Shown here piece by piece: positions 1-5,123 of a DNA stretch of 5,734 bases. Source of the DNA: CAJBIL01 sp049295655. GTDB lineage: Bacteria; Pseudomonadota; Gammaproteobacteria; Burkholderiales; Rhodocyclaceae. The position numbers were made by a program, and so were the translations under genes. The notes beneath the pieces are model-generated. The model searched no databases. It saw only the letters and a program-made list of their open reading frames with translations, and was not told the DNA's origin. Position 1 is the stretch's first letter. Every line of letters begins with the position of its first letter. Location: positions 1 through 5,734 of the forward strand of contig JBAQRB010000121.1 in the NCBI GenBank assembly GCA_049295655.1, written 5' to 3'.

Positions 1-178
1 TGACGACACAGCTCCCCGCCTCGCTCGCGACAAGGCGATCGATGCGGATCAGCTTGTCGATCAGCGTGCGCCCGGACTCCCCGGCGGCCCGCAAATCCAG
101 CGCGGTCAATTCGACCATGGCGCTCGCCTTCGGCGAAGCGTGTTGCCGGGCGTCGGCACGAGCAGCATTCTCTGGCAT
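1..178 (-). CDS. Unidentified protein, N-terminal part only (cut by left window edge)
   Basis: A leftward open frame runs from an ATG at 176-178 off the left edge, giving 59 complete residues. It begins MPENAARADARQ and later contains VELTALDLRAAGESG and TLIDKLIRIDRLVASEAG. A good Shine-Dalgarno sequence, AAGGAAG at 184-190, lies 5 nt before the ATG and supports this start. A second in-frame ATG at 116-118, with AAGGCGAG 4 nt before it, would start the protein at MVELTALDL; the first 20 residues are Ala-rich and low in complexity, so this later start is also plausible. There is no signal peptide or membrane segment in the visible part, so a cytoplasmic protein is likely. I do not recognise the family from so short a piece. 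It is transcribed divergently from nirS and shares the 376-nt intergenic region with it, so co-regulation by the FNR-type site is possible but unproven. Confidence 0.55.
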   Translation of the reverse strand, partial: MPENAARADARQHASPKASAMVELTALDLRAAGESGRTLIDKLIRIDRLVASEAGSCVV

Positions 179-214
179 GGCGGCTTCCTTTGCGGTGGGA
201 TGACCGACCCGTGC

Positions 215-243
215 GGGGTCGGGGTCGGGGTCGGGGTCGGGGT
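215..243 (+). repeat. GGGGTC hexanucleotide tandem repeat, G-quadruplex candidate
   Basis: Four exact copies of GGGGTC are followed by a partial fifth copy, GGGGT. The plus strand therefore carries five runs of four G separated by 2-nt TC loops, which fits the classical short-loop G-quadruplex pattern with one spare run. It lies 37 to 65 nt upstream of the ATG at 176-178 of the leftward gene. For that gene the G-rich strand would be the template strand, and the RNA would carry the C-rich copy if transcription starts beyond the repeat. Short tandem repeats of this kind can change copy number by replication slippage; whether that happens here cannot be seen in one sequence. Confidence 0.9.
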
Positions 244-328
244 TGCTGGATGATCGGCCGAAGCGCGGCAGGCCGGCAGGTACAGCCCGGCCCTATTCCA
301 ATAGAAACAAGGCTTGCGCGGCGTTTTT

Positions 329-351
329 CCGCTGCCGCGGCCCCGCAGCGG
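329..351. repeat. Inverted repeat CCGCTGC/GCAGCGG in the divergent region
   Basis: The two 7-nt arms (329-335 and 345-351) are perfectly complementary and flank a 9-nt GC-rich loop. A T5 run at 324-328 precedes it on the plus strand, so no U-tract follows it in either direction of transcription, which argues against an intrinsic terminator. It could be an operator, a structured RNA element of a leftward leader, or chance in GC-rich DNA. No binding protein is suggested by the sequence. Confidence 0.35.
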
Positions 352-412
352 GCTGTTCCTGACGACAATCATCCGATCTGTACCGCCCCTCCCCCGGCAC
401 GGGATTTTTTGC

Positions 413-426
413 TTGATATTCATCAA
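413..426 (+). promoter_or_regulatory. FNR/ANR/DNR-type box upstream of nirS
   Basis: TTGAT-ATTC-ATCAA is an exact match to the CRP/FNR-family anaerobox TTGAT-N4-ATCAA. It sits inside a T6 and A7 flanking context (405-410 and 425-431). Its centre, between 419 and 420, is 41.5 bp before a start site near 461, the classical position for activation by FNR-like proteins, and a -10-like hexamer lies at the matching place. In denitrifiers such sites bind the oxygen sensor FNR/ANR or the NO-responsive DNR/NnrR type; the site alone does not say which. The palindrome is symmetric, so an effect on the divergent gene is also possible. Confidence 0.9.
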
Positions 427-448
427 AAAAATACCCTTTCCCAACGCA

Positions 449-454
449 TAGAGT
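449..454 (+). promoter_or_regulatory. Probable -10 element of the nirS promoter
   Basis: TAGAGT matches the sigma-70 consensus TATAAT at four of six positions. It lies so that a transcription start near 461-464 puts the FNR-type box at about -41.5. No good -35 element is present, as expected for a class II FNR-dependent promoter where the bound regulator replaces -35 contacts. The start site is inferred from spacing, not observed. Confidence 0.6.
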
Positions 455-464
455 AGGTGCCGGA

Positions 465-520
465 CAACAACCCTGAAAAAATTGTGGCTTGTCGGCAAGC
501 CGGACAGGCAGAGGTTGTTG
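465..520 (+). promoter_or_regulatory. Foldable nirS 5' leader
   Basis: CAACAACC at 465-472 is perfectly complementary to GGTTGTTG at 513-520, and inside this 8-bp closing stem lies a perfect hairpin GGCTTG-TCGG-CAAGCC (486-501). A second fold competes for the same bases: TGTC (490-493) with GACA (503-506), plus GG (494-495) with CC (500-501) around a CAAG loop, with G502 bulged. The ribosome binding site at 542-550 is outside both folds. The leader from the inferred start to the ATG is about 94 nt. The base pairing is seen directly; any role in mRNA stability or translation is inference. Confidence 0.45.
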
Positions 521-541
521 CCCTTGGATCGTCACTTAAAC

Positions 542-550
542 GGGAGAGGG
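542..550 (+). promoter_or_regulatory. nirS ribosome binding site
   Basis: GGGAGAGGG ends 4 nt before the ATG at 555. The purine-rich run matches the anti-Shine-Dalgarno region well enough to fix this start, and the codons that follow give a clean Sec signal peptide. Confidence 0.8.
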
Positions 551-554
551 TTAC

Positions 555-2189
555 ATGTACAAACGAATCCGCAACACGCTGGCTCTGGCGGCGCTGCCAT
601 TTGCCGTCAGCGCTGCATTCGCAGCCGATGCACCGCTGCTTTCACCGGAGGCCAAGGCGGCCAGCGGCAAGCTCTACTTCGAGCGCTGCGCCGGTTGCCA
701 CGGCATGCTGCGCAAGGGCGCGACCGGCAAGAACCTCGAGCCGGCGAACACCGGCAAGCTCGGCTCGGCGCGCCTCGAGAAGATCATGTCCTACGGCACC
801 GAAGGCGGCATGCCGAACTTCGACGACATCCTGAGCAAGGATGAGATCAGGAACATGGCGGCCTACATCCAGATGGCGCCGGAAGCGCCGCCGGAGTGGA
901 GCCTGGCCGACATGAAAGGCACCTGGAAGCTGCACGTTCCGGTCGATCAGCGGCCGACCCGGAAGATGAACGACGTCAATCTGGAAAACGTCTTCTCGGT
1001 CACCCTGCGCGACGCCGGCGAGGTGGCGCTGATCGACGGCGACAGCAAGCAGATCTGGGGCATCGTCAAGACCGGCTACGCAGTCCATATCTCGCGCATC
1101 TCGCTGTCCGGCCGCTACATCCACGTGGTCGGCCGCGACGGCCGCCTCGACATGATCGACCTGTGGTACGAGAAGCCCACCGTCGTCGCCACCGTCAAGG
1201 CCGGCTTCGAGTCGCGTTCGGTCGATACGTCGAAGGCCAAGGGCTACGAGGACAAGTACGCGATCGTCGGCTCGTACTGGCCGCCGCAGTACACGATCCT
1301 CGACGGGCTGACGCTCGAACCGCTGAAGAACGTATCGACGCGCGGCGCCACCGTCGATGGCGCCTACCACCCGGAACCGCGTGTCGCCTCGATCCTTTCC
1401 TCGACGACGAAGCCGGAGTTCCTGGTCAGCGTCAAGGAGACCGGGATGGTCAAGATGGTCGACTACTCGGACCTCACCAACCTGCGCGAGACGACGATCA
1501 ACACCGCCAAGTTCCTGCACGACGGCGGCTACGATTCGAGCAAGCGCTACTTCCTGGTCGCCGCCAACGCGTCGAACAAGATCGCCGTGGTCGATGTGAA
1601 GGAAGGCAAGTTCACCGCGCTGGTCGATACCACAAAAATCCCGCACCCGGGACGCGGCGCCAACATCAACCATCCAAAATATGGCCCGGTCTGGGCGACC
1701 TCGCACCTCGGCGCCGATGTCATCACGCTGATCGGCACCGATCCCGAGAAGCACCCGGAAAGCGCCTGGAAGGTCGTGCAGGAACTGAAGAACCACGGCG
1801 CCAACTCGCTGTTCGTCAAGACGCATCCGAAGTCCGGCAACCTGTGGGCCGATTCGCCGCTCAACCCCGATCCGAAGCTGGCCGGTTCGGTGACCGTCTA
1901 TCGCGTCGCCGATCTCGGCAATCCCGATCCGAAACCGGAAGTGATCGACGTCGCGGCGATGGCCGGCCTCGGCAAGACCAAGGGCCTGCAGCGCGTCGTG
2001 CAGGGCGAGTACAACGAGAAGGGCGATGAAATCTGGTATTCGGTATGGACTGGCAACAAGACCGAACCGTCAGCCATCGTCGTGATCGACGACAAGACGC
2101 GGACCCTGAAGACCGTCATCAAGGACAAGCGCCTGGTCACGCCAACCGGGAAATTCAACCTCCACAACACACAGCACGACGTGTATTGA
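555..2189 (+). CDS. nirS: Cytochrome cd1 nitrite reductase NirS
   Basis: This 544-residue periplasmic enzyme reduces nitrite to nitric oxide, the defining step of denitrification, with electrons from a small cytochrome c or cupredoxin. Residues 1-23 form a Sec signal peptide (basic MYKRIR, hydrophobic core, AFA before the likely cut). The c-type heme domain, about 30-110, has CAGCH at 45-49 (Cys45, Cys48, proximal His49) and a likely distal ligand Met86 in GGMPNF. The d1-heme eight-bladed propeller, about 120-544, has the d1 ligand His178 in GYAVHISR and active-site His322 (FLHDGG) and His364 (PHPGRGAN); their 42-residue spacing equals that of the Pseudomonas aeruginosa His pair. The C-terminus NTQHDVY is typical of the family. 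The full set of active-site residues, plus the signature regions RPTRKMND and SYWPPQY, favour NirS over the homologues NirN and NirF. Only about 21 mature residues precede the heme motif, so the N-terminal arm is short. The gene stands alone, with an FNR-type promoter and no recognisable nir gene beside it. Confidence 0.96.
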   Translation: MYKRIRNTLALAALPFAVSAAFAADAPLLSPEAKAASGKLYFERCAGCHGMLRKGATGKNLEPANTGKLGSARLEKIMSYGTEGGMPNFDDILSKDEIRNMAAYIQMAPEAPPEWSLADMKGTWKLHVPVDQRPTRKMNDVNLENVFSVTLRDAGEVALIDGDSKQIWGIVKTGYAVHISRISLSGRYIHVVGRDGRLDMIDLWYEKPTVVATVKAGFESRSVDTSKAKGYEDKYAIVGSYWPPQYTILDGLTLEPLKNVSTRGATVDGAYHPEPRVASILSSTTKPEFLVSVKETGMVKMVDYSDLTNLRETTINTAKFLHDGGYDSSKRYFLVAANASNKIAVVDVKEGKFTALVDTTKIPHPGRGANINHPKYGPVWATSHLGADVITLIGTDPEKHPESAWKVVQELKNHGANSLFVKTHPKSGNLWADSPLNPDPKLAGSVTVYRVADLGNPDPKPEVIDVAAMAGLGKTKGLQRVVQGEYNEKGDEIWYSVWTGNKTEPSAIVVIDDKTRTLKTVIKDKRLVTPTGKFNLHNTQHDVY

Positions 2190-2210
2190 CCTGGAAATCC
2201 CGGCGACAGC

Positions 2211-2240
2211 GCGCGGCCTCCCTCTTCAGGAAGGCCGCGC
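2211..2240. terminator. Hairpin between convergent genes, possible bidirectional terminator
   Basis: GCGCGGCCT at 2211-2219 pairs perfectly with AGGCCGCGC at 2232-2240. Past one C/A mismatch, three more pairs (2221-2223 with 2228-2230) close a CTTC tetraloop. It starts 22 nt after the nirS stop, and its right arm overlaps the stop codon of the convergent gene by one base. No U-tract follows on either strand, so it is not a textbook intrinsic terminator; it could slow polymerase, protect mRNA 3' ends, or work with Rho. Confidence 0.55.
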
Positions 2241-4879
2241 TAACAAACACAGGCCACGAGAGCCGGTTTACGTTTTCTTTTCGGGCCAGGTGGCGCGGCG
2301 TCGGTGCACGAGAGCGCGACCTTTCCCGCCTTCGGGCGGCAGAATTCCACGGCCTCGCCAGCCGCCACCGGGCGGCAGTAGAAGAATCCCTGCGCGCTGT
2401 CGCAGCCCTGCTGGCGCAGGAAGCTCACTTGCCCCGCGGTCTCTACCCCCTCGGCCACCACGTCGAGACCGAGGGAGTGCGCCAGCGTGATCACCGCGCA
2501 GGCGATGGCGGCATCGGAGGGGTCGGTTTCGATGTCGATGACAAATGAGCGGTCGATTTTCAGGCGATCGACGGGAAAACGCTTGAGGTAGGCGAGCGAT
2601 GAATAGCCGGTGCCGAAATCGTCGATCGCCAGGGTCAGGCCGAGGGCCTTCAGGCGGTGCAGCATGGCGATCGCCACGTCGGCCGTTTCCATGACCGTGC
2701 TTTCAGTGATTTCAAGCTCCAGCGCAGAACCCGGCAGGCCGGTCTCGGCCAGGATGGCCTCGACCCGCTCCGGAAAATTGTGCTGCTGGAACTGCCGTGG
2801 AGAGATGTTGACCGAGACACGGCCGAACACGATGCCGGCGTCCAGCCAGGCACGCGCATCGCGGCAGGCGGTGCGCAACACCCATTCGCCGATCGGCATG
2901 ATGAGACCGGTTTCCTCGGCCAGCGGAATGAAATCGGCCGGCGAGACGATGCCCAGATCGGGGCTGTGCCAGCGGACCAGGGCCTCGACTCCGGCCGGTT
3001 TTCCCGACGCCAAGTCGACCTGGGGCTGGTAGACGAGGCGCAACTCATCGAGGGCAACGGCGCTGCGCAGCCGCTGTTCGAGATGCAGGCGCACCGTCGC
3101 CGCTGCGTTCATGTGTACCGCGTAGAACTGGAAGTTGTTCCGGCCGGCACTCTTCGCGTGGTACATCGCCGTGTCGGCATTCTTCATCAAGCTTTCGCTG
3201 TCGGCACCGTCATCCGGGTAGATGCTGATGCCGATCGACGGCGTGGTGTGCAGTTCGTTCTGCTCGACGCCGTAGGACTCGCCCAGGCGGTCGATGATCT
3301 TCTGCGCCACCAGGCAGGCAGCGCCTGAGAGCTGGGCGCCTTCCAGCACGACGACAAATTCGTCGCCACCGATGCGGGCGACGATATCGGAGGCTCTGAC
3401 CACCCCGGTAATGCGCCTTGCCACCTCGCAGAGCAGCAGGTCGCCGACATGGTGGCCGAGCGTATCGTTGATCGTTTTGAAGTTGTCGAGGTCGATGAAC
3501 ATCAGGGCCAGCTGCGACGCGCTCCGCTGGCTGCGGGCCAGCGCCTGCTTGAGATGGGCCAGCAAGGTCAAACGGTTGGGCAAGCCGGTCAGCGAGTCGT
3601 GGTGCGCCAGGTAGCGGATACGCTCCTCGCTCGTCTTGCGGTCGGTGATGTCGGAGAACACGGCGACGTGGTGCGTAATGCTGCCGTCACAGCCGCGGAT
3701 CGAGTCGATGTTGAGCCACTTCGGGTAGACCTTGCCGTCCTTGCGCCGGTCCCATATTTCTCCCGCCCAGTGGCCGCACTCCTTGACGTCCAGCCACATG
3801 GCCCGGAAAAACTCGGGATCGTGACGCCCCGACGCCATCATGCGCGGGTCCTGCCCCTTGACCTCGGCCTCGCTGTAGCCGGTGATCTCCTGGAACGCCG
3901 CATTGACCGAAACGATGCGGTTTTTCGTATTAGTGATCATGATGGCTTCCGAACTCACTTCGAAAACCTTCTGCGCGAGCAACTGCTCTTCTTTCGCCTG
4001 ATGCTCGACGGTCAGATCCTCGATGATCCACACCGATCCGGCATAGGGGTCGGCAGGATCCAGCGCGCGACCCGCCATCCGCCCCCAGAACAGGCTGCCG
4101 TCGCGGCGCTGGAACTCGCGTTCGCGAAAGGCTTCGCGGCCTGCCCGCAGGTCGGCATAGACGTCGGCGCCGACGAACTGGTAGGCATCTTCGGAGGCAT
4201 ACCAGACCCGGGTCGAGCAGCCGGTCATCTCGCCGGGCCCGAAGCCGAACAACTCCTCCATGCGGCTGTTGCAACGGTCGATCCGGCGATTGCGCAGCAG
4301 CGTGATGCCCATCACCGCGGTATTGAGAATGCCGTAGATTTCGCGCGTCGCGCGCTGCAGCGCCTCCTGCGCGCCACGCTCGGCAGAGATATCCTCGATC
4401 ACCCAGACCAGCGTGCGCTGGCCCTCCGTGCCTGCCGCCTGAACCGACAAGCGTGCCCAGAAAATTCCCCCGCCGCGGTGCTGCAGGGGCAGATCGGCCC
4501 GGTATTGGCCAGCGCCGGCCGCCGCCGCGCCAATCTCGGCGAGCAGTTCGCCGGCATCCTGCTCGCCGGCCAGCAGCAACTCCAGCGGGAGACCGCACAA
4601 GTCACCCGGCGCGTAGCCGAGGAAACGCCCAAGTGCGGGGTTGAGCCAGAGGATGCTGGCCTTGCTGGAGAGCAGAATGCCGACCGTCAGGGCATCGAAT
4701 ACGGCGTAGGCGTCGGGCAAGTCGTTGCCGGCATCGGCGACCTGCGGCCCGACGGCCCTGTTGGCGCGCCCCCGCGCATCGGCAGCGAACGCCGCTTCCT
4801 CTTTTTCCGGATGGGGCGGCAAGAGCAATCCGCCGGGCAAGCGGCGGGCCGTTTCACAGCTGTGCTTGATTCCCTCCAT
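2240..4879 (-). CDS. PAS-PAS-PAS-GGDEF-EAL cyclic di-GMP signalling protein
   Basis: This 879-residue cytoplasmic protein should make and/or degrade cyclic di-GMP in response to a signal sensed by its PAS domains. Counting from the ATG at 4877-4879, PAS domains lie at about 58-170, 178-296 and 303-416, the last two ending in EDLT and SDIT followed by short linkers. The diguanylate cyclase domain spans about 422-585, with GGDEF at 504-508 and a product-inhibition I-site RASD (495-498) exactly five residues before it. The phosphodiesterase domain spans about 597-847: EAL at 632-634, Asn691 in NISPRQ, Glu723 in ELEITES, DDFGTG from 753, Lys774 in LKID, Glu810/Glu813 in EGVE, and Gln830. Both active sites thus look intact. 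No membrane segment or receiver domain is visible. The tail is basic (PKRKRKP) and Cys-containing. This start is preferred because AGAGGGG lies 7 nt upstream; an in-frame ATG at 4922-4924 would add 15 residues with a weaker site. The PAS ligand cannot be told from sequence. Confidence 0.93.
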   Translation of the reverse strand: MEGIKHSCETARRLPGGLLLPPHPEKEEAAFAADARGRANRAVGPQVADAGNDLPDAYAVFDALTVGILLSSKASILWLNPALGRFLGYAPGDLCGLPLELLLAGEQDAGELLAEIGAAAAGAGQYRADLPLQHRGGGIFWARLSVQAAGTEGQRTLVWVIEDISAERGAQEALQRATREIYGILNTAVMGITLLRNRRIDRCNSRMEELFGFGPGEMTGCSTRVWYASEDAYQFVGADVYADLRAGREAFREREFQRRDGSLFWGRMAGRALDPADPYAGSVWIIEDLTVEHQAKEEQLLAQKVFEVSSEAIMITNTKNRIVSVNAAFQEITGYSEAEVKGQDPRMMASGRHDPEFFRAMWLDVKECGHWAGEIWDRRKDGKVYPKWLNIDSIRGCDGSITHHVAVFSDITDRKTSEERIRYLAHHDSLTGLPNRLTLLAHLKQALARSQRSASQLALMFIDLDNFKTINDTLGHHVGDLLLCEVARRITGVVRASDIVARIGGDEFVVVLEGAQLSGAACLVAQKIIDRLGESYGVEQNELHTTPSIGISIYPDDGADSESLMKNADTAMYHAKSAGRNNFQFYAVHMNAAATVRLHLEQRLRSAVALDELRLVYQPQVDLASGKPAGVEALVRWHSPDLGIVSPADFIPLAEETGLIMPIGEWVLRTACRDARAWLDAGIVFGRVSVNISPRQFQQHNFPERVEAILAETGLPGSALELEITESTVMETADVAIAMLHRLKALGLTLAIDDFGTGYSSLAYLKRFPVDRLKIDRSFVIDIETDPSDAAIACAVITLAHSLGLDVVAEGVETAGQVSFLRQQGCDSAQGFFYCRPVAAGEAVEFCRPKAGKVALSCTDAAPPGPKRKRKPALVACVC

Positions 4880-4886
4880 CTGCTTG

Positions 4887-4893
4887 CCCCTCT
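4887..4893 (-). promoter_or_regulatory. Ribosome binding site deciding the start of the GGDEF-EAL gene
   Basis: On the minus strand AGAGGGG lies 7 nt before the ATG at 4877-4879. The alternative upstream ATG (4922-4924) is preceded only by GATGAGAATCACGAG, a weaker and less well spaced match. The shorter start is therefore preferred, at moderate certainty. Confidence 0.55.
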
Positions 4894-4975
4894 GCTGATG
4901 TCGCAGCCACCCAACGGCATGCATCTCGTGATTCTCATCGCCGGGCTGCGCTCAATGGTCTGTCAGCACATTCTG

Positions 4976-4993
4976 CCGGCATATCGATGCCGG
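4976..4993. repeat. Perfect 7-bp inverted repeat upstream of the GGDEF-EAL gene
   Basis: CCGGCAT (4976-4982) and ATGCCGG (4987-4993) are perfect complements around a 4-nt ATCG loop. The element lies about 97-114 nt upstream of the preferred start codon. No U-tract follows on the minus strand, so it is not an obvious attenuator; it may be an operator palindrome or an mRNA leader hairpin. Confidence 0.5.
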
Positions 4994-5020
4994 GTCTGTA
5001 ATGCTCTGGCTAAAGCTGCG

Positions 5021-5058
5021 TAGGAAAGTTACCTGATATGGGTAGGGGTTTTCTTAGG
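5021..5058 (-). promoter_or_regulatory. Spaced TAGG/CCTA elements, possible activator sites
   Basis: Three TAGG tetramers on the plus strand start at 5021, 5043 and 5055, intervals of 22 and 12 bp and so close to whole helical turns. Within them TACC (5030-5033) and GGTA (5041-5044) form an inverted pair around 7 nt. They lie about 140-180 bp upstream of the GGDEF-EAL start, where an activator could bind. The regulator is not recognised, and no strong -35/-10 pair could be fixed downstream of them. Confidence 0.3.
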
Positions 5059-5090
5059 CGCACTGGGCTAATGGGGAAGAGCCTGGATCG

Positions 5091-5112
5091 AAAAAAAGCG
5101 CTCGGGCTGCGC
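5091..5112 (-). terminator. Probable intrinsic terminator of the ABC transporter gene
   Basis: Read leftward, a short GC stem (GCGC at 5109-5112 with GCGC at 5098-5101, extendable by one G-U pair, 7-nt loop) runs directly into seven U residues (A7 at 5091-5097 on the plus strand). It starts 11 nt after the ABC gene's stop codon, the expected place. The stem is short, so efficiency may be modest. Confidence 0.55.
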
Positions 5113-5123
5113 CGCTGCCTCCG

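Larger units (their letters stand above)
179..554. other. Divergent intergenic region between the left-edge gene and nirS
   Basis: No convincing gene lies in this 376-nt stretch. The one sizeable plus-strand frame here (190-456) encodes an Arg-Gly run made by the hexanucleotide repeat and has no family character. The stretch holds, in order: the ribosome binding site of the leftward gene (184-190), the GGGGTC repeat (215-243), an inverted repeat GGCCGG/CCGGCC (271-276 with 287-292), a small palindrome CTATT-CC-AATAG (293-304), a 7-bp inverted repeat CCGCTGC/GCAGCGG (329-335 with 345-351), the FNR-type box (413-426), a -10 element (449-454), and the nirS leader (from about 461). I could not identify a convincing promoter for the leftward gene. 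Confidence 0.75.

Noticed and set aside
293..304. Palindrome CTATT-CC-AATAG as a regulator site
   Set aside because: It is symmetric but short and matches no family consensus I can name, so it is only noted in the intergenic description.
190..456. Plus-strand reading frame with an RGRGRGRG run
   Set aside because: The Arg-Gly run is only the GGGGTC repeat read in frame; there is no family character, and the frame covers the nirS regulatory region including the FNR-type box.
642..1826. 394-residue minus-strand frame inside nirS
   Set aside because: It is antisense to a clear NirS, is dominated by Arg, Asp and Val as expected from a GC-rich shadow frame, and has no recognisable motif.
555..2189. 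NirN or NirF as alternatives to NirS
   Set aside because: NirF has a different N-terminus and no CXXCH heme domain of this kind; the conserved active-site His322/His364 pair and close overall similarity to known NirS signature regions favour NirS.
2045..2548. Plus-strand frame spanning the nirS 3' end and the convergent junction
   Set aside because: It overlaps two well-supported genes and the intergenic hairpin out of frame and shows no protein family signal.
3449..5023. 524-residue plus-strand frame antisense to the GGDEF-EAL gene
   Set aside because: The opposite strand encodes intact PAS, GGDEF and EAL motifs; this frame has shadow-type composition and no domain.
5030..5044. TACC-N7-GGTA as a NarL/NarP 7-2-7 site
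   Set aside because: One half resembles a NarL heptamer (TACCCAT on the minus strand), but the whole is 15 bp, not 16, and the second heptamer fits poorly.
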